DNA of 64,000 bases, taken from contig JAFZQU010000022.1 of the NCBI GenBank assembly GCA_017620255.1, positions 1 through 64,000 of the forward strand, in the 5' to 3' direction. Source of the stretch: Lachnospiraceae bacterium (GTDB taxonomy: Bacteria; Bacillota; Clostridia; Lachnospirales; Lachnospiraceae). The notes beneath the pieces were generated by a model. It saw only the letters and a list, made by a program, of their open reading frames with translations. It made no database searches and was not told the DNA's origin. The position numbers and the translations under genes were made by a program. The first letter of the stretch is position 1. Every line of letters begins with the position of its first letter. Positions 37,760 to 46,075 of the stretch are shown one piece after another.

Positions 37760-38519
37760 GGAAATGGTCAGCATTGTGATCCCTGTATACAATGCTTCCG
37801 CTTATATCGCGGACACGATCCTGTCTGTAAAGAGCCAGACTTACACCGATTGGGAACTGCTTCTGGTGGATGACGGTTCAACGGATAACAGTCTGTCGAT
37901 CATGCAGGAGCTTGCCGCGGATCTGAACAAAGAAAAAGAACGTGTTCATATCATCGAACTCGGTGGAAACAGCAAGGCCGCCAAAGCACGGAATGCCGGG
38001 ATAAAAGCGGCAGCAGGACGTTACCTTGCATTTCTGGATGCAGACGATCTCTGGGATCCCGAAAAACTGAAAAAACAGGTCGCCATGATGCGGGAAAACG
38101 ACTGTGCCTTCAGTTTCACCGGCTATGAGTTCGCGGACGAGGACGGGATCGGCGTACAGAAGATCGTGCATGTCCCGCAAAAGATCAATTACCGCAGGGC
38201 TGTGAAGAACACAACGATCTTTACGAGTACCGTGATGTTCGATCTTACGAAACTGTCCAAAGAGGAGGTCGAAATGCCGGATGTCCCGAGCGAGGATACG
38301 GCGACCTGGTGGAAGGTTTTGAAGATCGTACCTTACGCCTACGGACTCGACGAAGACTTAACGCTGTACCGCAGAAGCGGCGCCACCCTTTCAAGCAACA
38401 AGATCGAAGCAGTGAAACGCACGTGGAACCTGTACCGGAATGTGGAGCATTTCGGGCCGGTAAAAAGCGCATACTGCTTTTGCTGTTATCTGATCCACGC
38501 CATCATCCGGAGAATGTGA
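37752..38519 (+). CDS. Family 2 glycosyltransferase
   Basis: The 255-residue enzyme begins MNEEMVSIVIPVYNASAYI and has the GT-A motifs VDDGSTDNSL near residue 39 and AFLDADDLWDPEKL near 94-107. It overlaps the upstream sugar transferase by 8 bases, pointing to coupled expression; it may add an early sugar to the lipid-linked primer. GAGGG lies upstream. The acceptor is not known. Confidence 0.92.
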   Translation: MNEEMVSIVIPVYNASAYIADTILSVKSQTYTDWELLLVDDGSTDNSLSIMQELAADLNKEKERVHIIELGGNSKAAKARNAGIKAAAGRYLAFLDADDLWDPEKLKKQVAMMRENDCAFSFTGYEFADEDGIGVQKIVHVPQKINYRRAVKNTTIFTSTVMFDLTKLSKEEVEMPDVPSEDTATWWKVLKIVPYAYGLDEDLTLYRRSGATLSSNKIEAVKRTWNLYRNVEHFGPVKSAYCFCCYLIHAIIRRM

Positions 38520-38521
38520 AC

Positions 38522-39316
38522 ATGACGCTGCAGGTATTGTTATCCGCGATGCATCTTGCGGATGAAAGTTATATTGATTCACTGCATATCCTTTCGGATG
38601 CCGTTGTGATCAACCAGTGCGACAGGACGTCGCGCCGGGAGGTGGAACGTAAGACCGGCAGGGGTATACAGCATGTAACCTATATTGAATCCACGCAGAG
38701 AGGACTGAGCAGAAGCCGCAACATGGCGATCCGCAATGCGCGTGCGGATATCTGTATCCTCTGTGACAATGACGTGGAATATGCTGATGACTATGAAGAG
38801 AAGATCCTGTCTGCGTTCGAAGAACACCCGGATGCGGATCTGATCGTTTTTTATATTCAGAGAAAAGAAAAGCCCGAACCGAATTATCCGACCAAACGCT
38901 GGATGGGATATCTCTCCGTTATGAAGATCTTTTCCCCGGAGATCGCGTTCAGGCGCAGATCCGTACAGGGCCTGACTTTCAACGAGTCATTCGGGGCCGG
39001 AAGCGGAAAATACCTGATGGGTGAAGAGAACATCTTCCTGTATGACTGCCTGAAGGCGCGCAGGAAGATTCTGTATGTGCCGGAAAAGATCGCAACGCTC
39101 AGGGAAGAGGAATCCACCTGGTTTCAGGGCTACAACAAGGCATTCTTCCTGTCGCGGGGCGCCGGTTACGCAGCGATGAGCCGTTTCTTTTCGCACGTCC
39201 TGATCTGGCAGTTTGCCCTGCGTAAGCGGGAACTTTACCGGAAGGAAATGCGGACGATCACGGCTCTGACCTATATGTACCGGGGGAGATCGGAATATTT
39301 AAGGGAACAGTCATGA
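38522..39316 (+). CDS. Family 2-like glycosyltransferase
   Basis: From ATG 38522, two bases after the previous stop, the product is 264 residues; the longer open frame upstream only shadows the preceding gene. It has a GT-A-like core with CILCDNDVEYADDYEE near residue 78-93 (the DND replaces the usual DxD) and GAGSGKYLMGEENIFLYDCL near 158, a conserved acceptor-side motif. The N-terminus MTLQVLLSAMHL differs from the common IVVPxYN opening. It overlaps the next gene by 4 bases. Confidence 0.85.
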   Translation: MTLQVLLSAMHLADESYIDSLHILSDAVVINQCDRTSRREVERKTGRGIQHVTYIESTQRGLSRSRNMAIRNARADICILCDNDVEYADDYEEKILSAFEEHPDADLIVFYIQRKEKPEPNYPTKRWMGYLSVMKIFSPEIAFRRRSVQGLTFNESFGAGSGKYLMGEENIFLYDCLKARRKILYVPEKIATLREEESTWFQGYNKAFFLSRGAGYAAMSRFFSHVLIWQFALRKRELYRKEMRTITALTYMYRGRSEYLREQS

Positions 39317-40305
39317 AGGTATTTCTCATAGGCGATTACAGAAGCGGAACGGGTCCTGCCAATGTGACGCTGCAGTATAAAAACCGAATGAAGTACGGCC
39401 TTATCCTGCGTGCGGGATCGAAGGCGTGCCGCGCCGTGGAAATGCTCCTTAAGATGCCGTTTTGCGACGTCGTTTTACTGTCGGGGCACTCAAAGCAGAA
39501 TCTGCTTGCGCTTGATCTGGCACACAGGTTTCGGAAAAAGACCGCATTTCTGATGCACGGCTGCGTGGAACATGAGAATGCGATCAATGGCGTTCCCAGT
39601 GCGGACATGACGGAAACGGAGAAAAAGACACTTGCGGGCGCCGATGCGGTCTATGCGGTATCGGAGCGGTTTGCAGACTGGCTGAAAGAGCGTTATCCCG
39701 CCTATGCGGATAAGATCAGTGCGATGCCAAACGGACTGGAACCCCTGCCGGTATGCACGGGGGATGCGCCTGAGAAGATCAGGCACAGGCTGATCTCGAT
39801 CGGCGGCGGGATGCCGAGAAAACAGATCCGCTATATCGCGGAGGCTGTCATGCTGCTGAAAGAGGAGCCGGCATACGCGGATGCGGAACTGGTCGTGATC
39901 GGGGACAAGGGGCTTGATACGGATGCACTCAATGCATTTCCCTGCGTTCAGAACCTGGGACTGGTTTCCTATGCGGAGACCCTGCGGCTTTTGCAGAGTG
40001 CAGAACTTTTTATACAGAACAGCTGCTTTGAGACGTTCGGCCTTGCGCCGCTCGAAGCACTTTCCATGGGAGATTCCCTTCTGCTCAGTAAGGAAGTGGG
40101 TGCCCTGGAACTGTTTTCACACACGGAAGAAGGCGATCTGATCACGGACACCAAAAACCCGGAAGAGATCGCCGGAAAGATCAAAGGATTACTGGAGAGC
40201 GGCAACCATGACCGGCTGCTTTCCTCGATCGATATGGAGTCTGTTTCATGGAACGTAAGATACGACCAACTCATGCGGAAACTGCAGGAACTGACAAAAG
40301 GATAA
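39313..40305 (+). CDS. Family 4 glycosyltransferase
   Basis: A 330-residue GT-B enzyme. The C-terminal nucleotide-sugar domain has ISIGGGMPRKQIRYIAEAV near residue 160 and the retaining-GT4 motif SCFETFGLAPLEALSMGD near 237-254, with the E(x7)E catalytic glutamates. The N-terminal domain is shorter than usual, but SGHSKQNLLALDLA and LMHGCVEHENA are typical. It overlaps the previous gene by 4 bases and the next by 58 bases, an unusually long overlap. Confidence 0.9.
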   Translation: MKVFLIGDYRSGTGPANVTLQYKNRMKYGLILRAGSKACRAVEMLLKMPFCDVVLLSGHSKQNLLALDLAHRFRKKTAFLMHGCVEHENAINGVPSADMTETEKKTLAGADAVYAVSERFADWLKERYPAYADKISAMPNGLEPLPVCTGDAPEKIRHRLISIGGGMPRKQIRYIAEAVMLLKEEPAYADAELVVIGDKGLDTDALNAFPCVQNLGLVSYAETLRLLQSAELFIQNSCFETFGLAPLEALSMGDSLLLSKEVGALELFSHTEEGDLITDTKNPEEIAGKIKGLLESGNHDRLLSSIDMESVSWNVRYDQLMRKLQELTKG

Positions 40306-41447
40306 GGAACAGGCAGATCCTTTGCAGCGCTGTATTCTTTACGGTGCTTGCGGGCTACGCACTGACCTTCCTGATCCCGAAATTCTACGGGATGACGGAT
40401 GCGTATGTGGGCGTTTTTGTCTTCTGTATGTTCTCCATTCTGCTGTTTACGTCCGCCGGATTTGTCACGAGAGTGAAAAACCTGGAAAAAGATGCGATCC
40501 TGCTGATCGTCCTGCTGTTATTGACCGGGGTCAATATTTTGATCGTGTCCTCCGGCAAGGGCGCTTTTTTTGTTCTGGCGGATTTCCTGCTGGCCTTTTA
40601 TCTTTCGGATAAGCTTCCGATCTCCAAAACGCAGGTAAAATGGTATTCCGGCGCATACTTCGTCCTGCTTTTTGTCTGGCTGCTGTTTGTCTATCCGAAG
40701 ATGTTTGCCGAATACGGATTCTACGGATACAACACAAACACGGCGGCAACGTTCACGATCTACACGCTGCTGCTCGCATTTCTGTTTGTGCAGAGCCATA
40801 TGAAACGGTTTGCGGCTGCAGGATTCTTTGCCGTGCTGCTGATCGTGAAGGGTGTGCAACTTGCACTGTATCACAGGGCGCGCGGCGCGTTTGTCATGCT
40901 GCTCGCGTTCCTTTTGTTTTATTACATCCTGCCGCGCAGATGGTGGCTCAAGAAGACCGTCTTCAGGGTCATCTATGTACTTGCGACGCTGGGATCCCTG
41001 CTGTTTGTGGCGCTCTATACGGTCGCAGGTACCCTGGGCGTGAATTTCCGGCTGCCCTTCTTCTACAAGGAACTGTTTTCCGGCAGAGAAGAGATCTGGA
41101 TGGAATTCTTCCGCCTGTTCTTAAAAAAACCGCTGACAGGCATCGGCACGAATGTGCAGATCACCTCGTTTTTTGAGTTCAATGTGCACAATGCCATGTA
41201 CAACATCCTGGTCGTATACGGCATAGTGGTGTTCATCCTCACCCTGTGCCTGCTGTATATGCGCCTTGAAAAGATGCGGGAGAAGGCACTTTCCGATGAA
41301 ACGGCTTTTTGTGCGCTTTCGATCCTGATCGCCGTATTTTTCGAATCGTTTTTCGATGTCGACCTGTTGTGGGTTGATTATGCGTTGAATCTGCTGTTTT
41401 TACTTCTGGTTGTGAATCATGAGCAAGATCAAATATCTGGCCAATAA
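40248..41447 (+). CDS. O-antigen ligase/polymerase-like membrane protein (Wzy-like, copy 1)
   Basis: The 399-residue protein has about eleven membrane segments and a large external loop. YHRARGAFVMLLAF near residue 203-216 and FYKELFSGREEIW near 268 with KPLTGIGTNVQI near 295 match the Wzy_C/O-antigen ligase pattern. I keep ATG 40248 because GGAG lies 8 bases upstream, although it starts 58 bases inside the previous gene. It is clearly similar to the protein at 42865. It probably polymerises or ligates the lipid-linked repeat outside the membrane. Confidence 0.83.
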   Translation: MERKIRPTHAETAGTDKRIRNRQILCSAVFFTVLAGYALTFLIPKFYGMTDAYVGVFVFCMFSILLFTSAGFVTRVKNLEKDAILLIVLLLLTGVNILIVSSGKGAFFVLADFLLAFYLSDKLPISKTQVKWYSGAYFVLLFVWLLFVYPKMFAEYGFYGYNTNTAATFTIYTLLLAFLFVQSHMKRFAAAGFFAVLLIVKGVQLALYHRARGAFVMLLAFLLFYYILPRRWWLKKTVFRVIYVLATLGSLLFVALYTVAGTLGVNFRLPFFYKELFSGREEIWMEFFRLFLKKPLTGIGTNVQITSFFEFNVHNAMYNILVVYGIVVFILTLCLLYMRLEKMREKALSDETAFCALSILIAVFFESFFDVDLLWVDYALNLLFLLLVVNHEQDQISGQ

Positions 41448-42861
41448 TATAGCGCTTTTTTCGATCAGCAACTTCGTCTCGAAGATCCTGGTCTTTCTGC
41501 TTGTACCCCTGTACACCAACGTACTGACCACGCAGGAATACGGGATCGCGGATGTGTTTCAGGTGACGCTGCTCCTTTTGGTCCCCGCACTTACGGTCAA
41601 TGCGGGAGAGGGTGCACTGCGCTTTGGGATCGAATACAGGGAAAAGCGCGGCTCCATCCTCTACGGCGGGTTGAAATTCACGTTTTTTGCGGCAGCACTT
41701 GTTGCGGTCCTTTGCGGAGCGGGTGCGGTCTTTGCACCGGAGCCGCTGCGTCTTTACCTGCTGTTTTTCATGGTGCTGTTTTTGACCAATGCGATGTATG
41801 AGTTTCTGATCCTGTATTTTCAGGGCAGCGAACTGGTACCGGTGGTCGTTGCGGGAAGTGTTTTCTCCACGCTCATCATGATCCTTTGCAATATTTTCTT
41901 CCTGCTCGTCATCCGCATCGGGCTGAACGGATACCTGTTTTCACAGATGATCGCATACGGGAGCGCTGCGCTCCTGATGGTGGCCCTAGGCGTCAGCCGG
42001 CAAAAGAAGGAGGATGATTTTCACGTAATAACGGATCCCGAAATGGAGCGCGAGATGCTCTCTTACGGGAAACCGCTGATCCTGTATTCCACCGGCAGCT
42101 GGGTCAACAACGCAGCGGACCGGTATCTTGTGCTCTACCTGTGCGGCGCTGCCGTGAACGGACTTTACGGCGTTGCCTATAAGATCCCGGCGATCCTGAT
42201 GGTATTTCAGCGGATCTTTGCGCAGGCCTGGCAGATGTCGGCGACCAAGACCTACCGGGACGAACAGAGCGATGCATTCTTTTCGTTCATGTACACGGCT
42301 TATCATACCTTCATGGTGATCGGCTGTTCCCTGCTGATCCTGGTCCTGCGGCCGGTTGCCGCCTTTTTGTTCCGGAAGGATTTTTATGATGCCTGGATGT
42401 TTGTCCCGCCGCTTCTGATCTCCGTGATCTTCGGTGCGCTGACAGGCTTTCTCGGGTCCATCGCACTGGCGCACAAGGACTCAAGATCCATGGGGATCGC
42501 GACCGGACTCGGTGCCGTGCTGAACGTTATCTTAAATCTTTTGCTCATACCCCGCATGGGGGCGATGGGTGCCGCCCTTGCAACAGCGGTCTCCTATTTT
42601 ACCATGTATTTTGCCGCGCTTTGCATCACACGCAAACACGTGAAGATCCGGGCGCGTTTTGTAAGGGATTATCTGGCATACATACTTCTTGCGGCAGAAG
42701 CGGCTATCCTGATCATTCTGAAAACAGGCGTGCTCTGCTACCTTCTGACCGGTACGGTTGTTGCCGTGCTGATCCTGCTGCATGTGCGCGAACTGGCAGA
42801 CATTCTCCGCAGAGTGCCGGAGATGCTGCCGCATAAGAAAACAACGGAAGCGGTGGATTAA
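41419..42861 (+). CDS. Polysaccharide flippase, Wzx/MOP type
   Basis: A 480-residue transporter with about fourteen membrane helices of the MOP superfamily. It opens KYLANNIALFSISNFVSKILVFLLVPLYTN, of which NIALFSISNFVSKILVF is typical for Wzx. It should flip lipid-linked oligosaccharide repeat units across the membrane. It lies between two polymerase-like genes, overlapping the first by 29 bases and leaving 3 bases to the second. It is the only flippase in the window, so both polysaccharide blocks may share it. Confidence 0.92.
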   Translation: MSKIKYLANNIALFSISNFVSKILVFLLVPLYTNVLTTQEYGIADVFQVTLLLLVPALTVNAGEGALRFGIEYREKRGSILYGGLKFTFFAAALVAVLCGAGAVFAPEPLRLYLLFFMVLFLTNAMYEFLILYFQGSELVPVVVAGSVFSTLIMILCNIFFLLVIRIGLNGYLFSQMIAYGSAALLMVALGVSRQKKEDDFHVITDPEMEREMLSYGKPLILYSTGSWVNNAADRYLVLYLCGAAVNGLYGVAYKIPAILMVFQRIFAQAWQMSATKTYRDEQSDAFFSFMYTAYHTFMVIGCSLLILVLRPVAAFLFRKDFYDAWMFVPPLLISVIFGALTGFLGSIALAHKDSRSMGIATGLGAVLNVILNLLLIPRMGAMGAALATAVSYFTMYFAALCITRKHVKIRARFVRDYLAYILLAAEAAILIILKTGVLCYLLTGTVVAVLILLHVRELADILRRVPEMLPHKKTTEAVD

Positions 42862-42864
42862 GGA

Positions 42865-44079
42865 ATGGATACCGTGATCACGCAAAAAAGAAAATCGATC
42901 GCCGCAGCCCTGCTCTTTGCTGGCATTTTCATCATGACGGCGGCGGAATGGAATTTTTACAGCTGGTATACGGCAGTCACGCCATACGGGACGCTCTTTG
43001 CATCCCTGATCCTGACGGCCTGTTTTTTCTGCTGTGTCAATGTAAGCGATGCGCTGAAAGATCCTGTTTTCTATCTGATGGCAGGTACGGACGTATTGGC
43101 ACTTGTCAATCTCTTTCTGGTAAAGTCACACTACGGGGCGATCCTTACGATCGCCGATCTGCTTCTGATCTGTTATCTTGCCAACAAAATGACGGTTTCT
43201 AAAAAGTGGTTTCCGCTGTTTGCCGCCCTGCCTGCGTTCTATTTTTTCTATTGGACCGTTGACGTGAAGGGATACTTCAAGGGATACAACACCAACTACG
43301 GCGGTCTGATCCTGATCACCGGTTTTTCCTGCCTGATGATCCTGCTCACGCATGTGAGGGAAGAGTGTAAACGCAGGTGGCCTGAAAGGTACAGAGTCCT
43401 GAAATGGATCCTGTTGATCCTGCAGCTGTTCTTTTTCGCGCTCGGTTACAATATCATCGCCTGGTACAGGAGCCGGTGCGCCCTTGTGGGGCTTGTCACC
43501 GTGACGATCCTGATCCTGCTCCCGAAGCAGGTCTTCAAAAGCAGGATATTGTATGCCATGGTCTGCTTTTTTACCACGTTCGGCGCTGTCCTCGTTTCGG
43601 CCGTTTATGTGTGGCTTGGCAGGATGAAGGATGTGTTTGAGATCCGCATTTTCTATAAAGACATTCTCTCCGGCAGGGAAGAACTGTGGGGAGAACTGTG
43701 GAATGCGTACCTGCAGAAACCGTTCACGGGGATCGGGAGCGCCTATGAGATGCAGGTGGATTTTATGCGCGGGGCTTTTGAAGTGCATAACGGCCTGCTG
43801 GATATCCTGTTCGTGCACGGTCTTCCCGTGTTCATCATTGCCTGCGTATTCCTGTTTGTAAGACTGCTTAATCTGCGCACCTGTGTGGCAGGTGATGAGG
43901 CAGGTAAAGTCATCTTTGCAGCCATGGCAGCGATCCTGTGCACATCCTTTTTTGAGAATTTTGTCATCGTTCCCCCGTTTTCGATGATCTTCCTGGTTTT
44001 ATTCATGCTGATGAACTGCAGGATCGAAGATCTTACAGAAGCGTCCGGGACTAGGCGGGAGAGCGAAAATTTGGTATAA
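42865..44079 (+). CDS. O-antigen ligase/polymerase-like membrane protein (Wzy-like, copy 2)
   Basis: A 404-residue protein with about eleven membrane helices and the same motifs as the 40248 product: GYNTNYGGLILITG near residue 138, AWYRSRCALVGLV near 199, FYKDILSGREELW near 262 and KPFTGIGSAYEMQ near 287, followed by EVHNGLLDILFVHGL. The two proteins are paralogues. One may polymerise repeats and the other ligate the chain, or each may serve its own glycan. The last two codons and the stop overlap the -10 box of the block B promoter. Confidence 0.83.
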   Translation: MDTVITQKRKSIAAALLFAGIFIMTAAEWNFYSWYTAVTPYGTLFASLILTACFFCCVNVSDALKDPVFYLMAGTDVLALVNLFLVKSHYGAILTIADLLLICYLANKMTVSKKWFPLFAALPAFYFFYWTVDVKGYFKGYNTNYGGLILITGFSCLMILLTHVREECKRRWPERYRVLKWILLILQLFFFALGYNIIAWYRSRCALVGLVTVTILILLPKQVFKSRILYAMVCFFTTFGAVLVSAVYVWLGRMKDVFEIRIFYKDILSGREELWGELWNAYLQKPFTGIGSAYEMQVDFMRGAFEVHNGLLDILFVHGLPVFIIACVFLFVRLLNLRTCVAGDEAGKVIFAAMAAILCTSFFENFVIVPPFSMIFLVLFMLMNCRIEDLTEASGTRRESENLV

Positions 44080-44080
44080 T
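44072..44080 (+). promoter_or_regulatory. Extended -10 promoter for polysaccharide block B
   Basis: TGGTATAAT at 44072-44080 is a perfect extended -10; the TAA stop of the preceding gene is inside it. No good -35 is seen. The predicted start near 44087 is followed directly by the leader hairpin at 44092. Confidence 0.65.
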
Positions 44081-44091
44081 ATACTGATTAT

Positions 44092-44117
44092 GTTTTTGAC
44101 AGGTGTCTGTCGGAAAC
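44092..44117 (+). other. Leader hairpin at the start of block B mRNA
   Basis: GTTTTTGACAG (44092-44102) can pair with CTGTCGGAAAC (44107-44117) through eleven pairs, two of them G-U, around the loop GTGT. The DNA core is the inverted repeat GACAG-GTGT-CTGTC. No T-tract follows, so this is not an intrinsic terminator. It could be a protein or RNA-regulatory element, for example a processive antitermination site, or a simple operator. Confidence 0.5.
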
Positions 44118-44145
44118 AAAACGATATCCGGAGTATACCCGTATC

Positions 44146-46059
44146 ATGAAAGATTTATGGATGGAAAAAAGACAGATCACGATCAGAAGAGCGGTCCTGA
44201 TCCTTTATGACATCATTGCGGTGGCGCTTGCCACCTATCTCGGCCTGATCGCGCGTTTTGATTTCAGGCCGGGCGATATCGCTGACCAGCGGTTTGTACA
44301 GACGGCATGGAATTATCTGCCGTTCAGTATCGTGATCACGATCCTTTTGTTCTGGGTCTTCAAGATGTACCAGAGCCTCTGGGAATTTGCCGGGACGCAT
44401 GAAGTTGTGAACATGGGTGTGGCTTGCTTCTTCTCCGCCTTTTCCCAGATGATCATCGTGCATGTGATCCTGCACTGGAGTTATCCGAGAAGTTCCTATC
44501 TCTTTTACGGCGGCTTCCTGCTCGTGCTGATCGCGATCAGCCGGTTCTTCTACAGGGCATTGCGCGCATTTGTGGAAAAACGTACGGCAGGCGCACAGGC
44601 CGTGAACGTCATGGTGATCGGTGCCGGTGAGGCCGGGAATTCCCTGATCAGGGAAATGCGTTCTTCCAGTTACATCCAGAAGAACGCGCTCTGCGTGATC
44701 GACGATGACAAGAGCAAGACAGGCAGTTATATCCACGGCGTCAAGGTTGTCGGCGGCAGGGAAAAGATCCTTGAGAATGTTGCAAAATATCATATCGACG
44801 AGATCATCATCGCGATCCCGTCCGCACCCAAGGCAACGATCAGAGAGATCCTGGAGATCTGCAAGCAGACCAAGTGCGAACTGAAAACGCTGCCCGGTAT
44901 TTACCAGCTGGTGAACGGGGAAGTCAACGTTTCCCAGCTGCGGAAGGTGGATGTGGCCGACCTGCTCGGCAGAGAGCAGATCCGTGTGGACCTCGATTCC
45001 ATCATGGGCTATGTAAAAGACAAGGTTGTGCTCGTGACGGGCGGAGGCGGATCCATCGGATCGGAACTGTGCCGTCAGCTTGCAGCCAACCAGCCCAGAC
45101 AGCTGATCATTTTTGATATCTATGAAAACGGTGCTTATGACATCCAGCAGGAACTGCGCAGATCCCATCCGGAACTGCAGCTTGAAGTGATGATCGGATC
45201 CGTGCGCAACAGCAGACGTGTGAACCGGATCTTCGAGCAGTACCGGCCGGATATCGTATATCACGCAGCGGCGCACAAGCATGTGCCGTTAATGGAGGAT
45301 TCCCCGAACGAGGCGATCAAGAACAATGTACTCGGCACCTGGAAGGTCGCGGAAGCGGCCGTCGCATACGGCGCAGAGAAATTTGTGATGATCTCCACGG
45401 ATAAGGCGGTCAACCCGACCAATATCATGGGTGCGAGCAAACGTATCTGTGAGATGATCGTACAGGCTTATAACGGCAGGGGAAAAACGGATTTCGTCGC
45501 GGTCCGTTTCGGCAACGTGCTCGGCAGCAACGGCAGCGTGATCCCGCTGTTTAAAAAACAGATCGCGGAGGGCGGTCCCGTTACGGTCACGCATCCGAAC
45601 ATCATCCGGTATTTCATGACGATCCCGGAGGCGGTATCCCTGGTACTGCAGGCCGGCGCCTATGCAAAAGGCGGAGAGATCTTTGTACTGGAGATGGGGG
45701 AACCGGTGCGGATCTTGGACCTTGCGATCAACCTGATCCGCCTGTCCGGTTTTGTACCGGGAGAGGACATCAAGATCAAATTCACGGGCCTGCGTCCCGG
45801 CGAAAAACTCTATGAGGAAATGCTCATGGAAGAAGAGGGACTGCAGGAGACGGCGAACAAACTGATCCATATCGGTAAGCCGATCGAGTTCGACGAAAAA
45901 GAGTTTTTCGAACAGTTAAACGAATTAAAAGAAGAAGCATATGAGGAAGCGGATCCGGAGACGATCCGCGAATGGGTAAAACGCCTGGTACCGACCTATA
46001 TGCTGAAGGCGGACGAGCGGCATCCCGTTGTGGATGCGGCCGTACATATAGACGACTGA
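44146..46059 (+). CDS. PglF/CapD-like UDP-GlcNAc 4,6-dehydratase, membrane-bound
   Basis: The 637-residue protein has four N-terminal membrane helices (about 15-145), a Rossmann-like domain (about 150-260, MVIGAGEAGNSLIREM), and an extended SDR domain from about 295. This has VTGGGGSIGSELCRQL near 296-311, AAAHKHVPLMEDSP near 372 and MGASKRICEMI near 428, where Met replaces the usual catalytic Tyr as in PglF and FlaA1-like dehydratases. PglF makes the 4-keto-6-deoxy sugar that a PglE-type aminotransferase uses. Such an enzyme follows 16 bases later, followed by a PglC-like transferase, the same functional series as in bacillosamine synthesis. Confidence 0.92.
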   Translation: MKDLWMEKRQITIRRAVLILYDIIAVALATYLGLIARFDFRPGDIADQRFVQTAWNYLPFSIVITILLFWVFKMYQSLWEFAGTHEVVNMGVACFFSAFSQMIIVHVILHWSYPRSSYLFYGGFLLVLIAISRFFYRALRAFVEKRTAGAQAVNVMVIGAGEAGNSLIREMRSSSYIQKNALCVIDDDKSKTGSYIHGVKVVGGREKILENVAKYHIDEIIIAIPSAPKATIREILEICKQTKCELKTLPGIYQLVNGEVNVSQLRKVDVADLLGREQIRVDLDSIMGYVKDKVVLVTGGGGSIGSELCRQLAANQPRQLIIFDIYENGAYDIQQELRRSHPELQLEVMIGSVRNSRRVNRIFEQYRPDIVYHAAAHKHVPLMEDSPNEAIKNNVLGTWKVAEAAVAYGAEKFVMISTDKAVNPTNIMGASKRICEMIVQAYNGRGKTDFVAVRFGNVLGSNGSVIPLFKKQIAEGGPVTVTHPNIIRYFMTIPEAVSLVLQAGAYAKGGEIFVLEMGEPVRILDLAINLIRLSGFVPGEDIKIKFTGLRPGEKLYEEMLMEEEGLQETANKLIHIGKPIEFDEKEFFEQLNELKEEAYEEADPETIREWVKRLVPTYMLKADERHPVVDAAVHIDD

Positions 46060-46075
46060 TAAGGAGAACCGTATT

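Noticed and set aside
38309-38521. Upstream extension of the glycosyltransferase at 38522
   Set aside because: The extension lies inside the previous gene, encodes a basic, low-complexity leader and has no ribosome site; the ATG at 38522 fits the gene.
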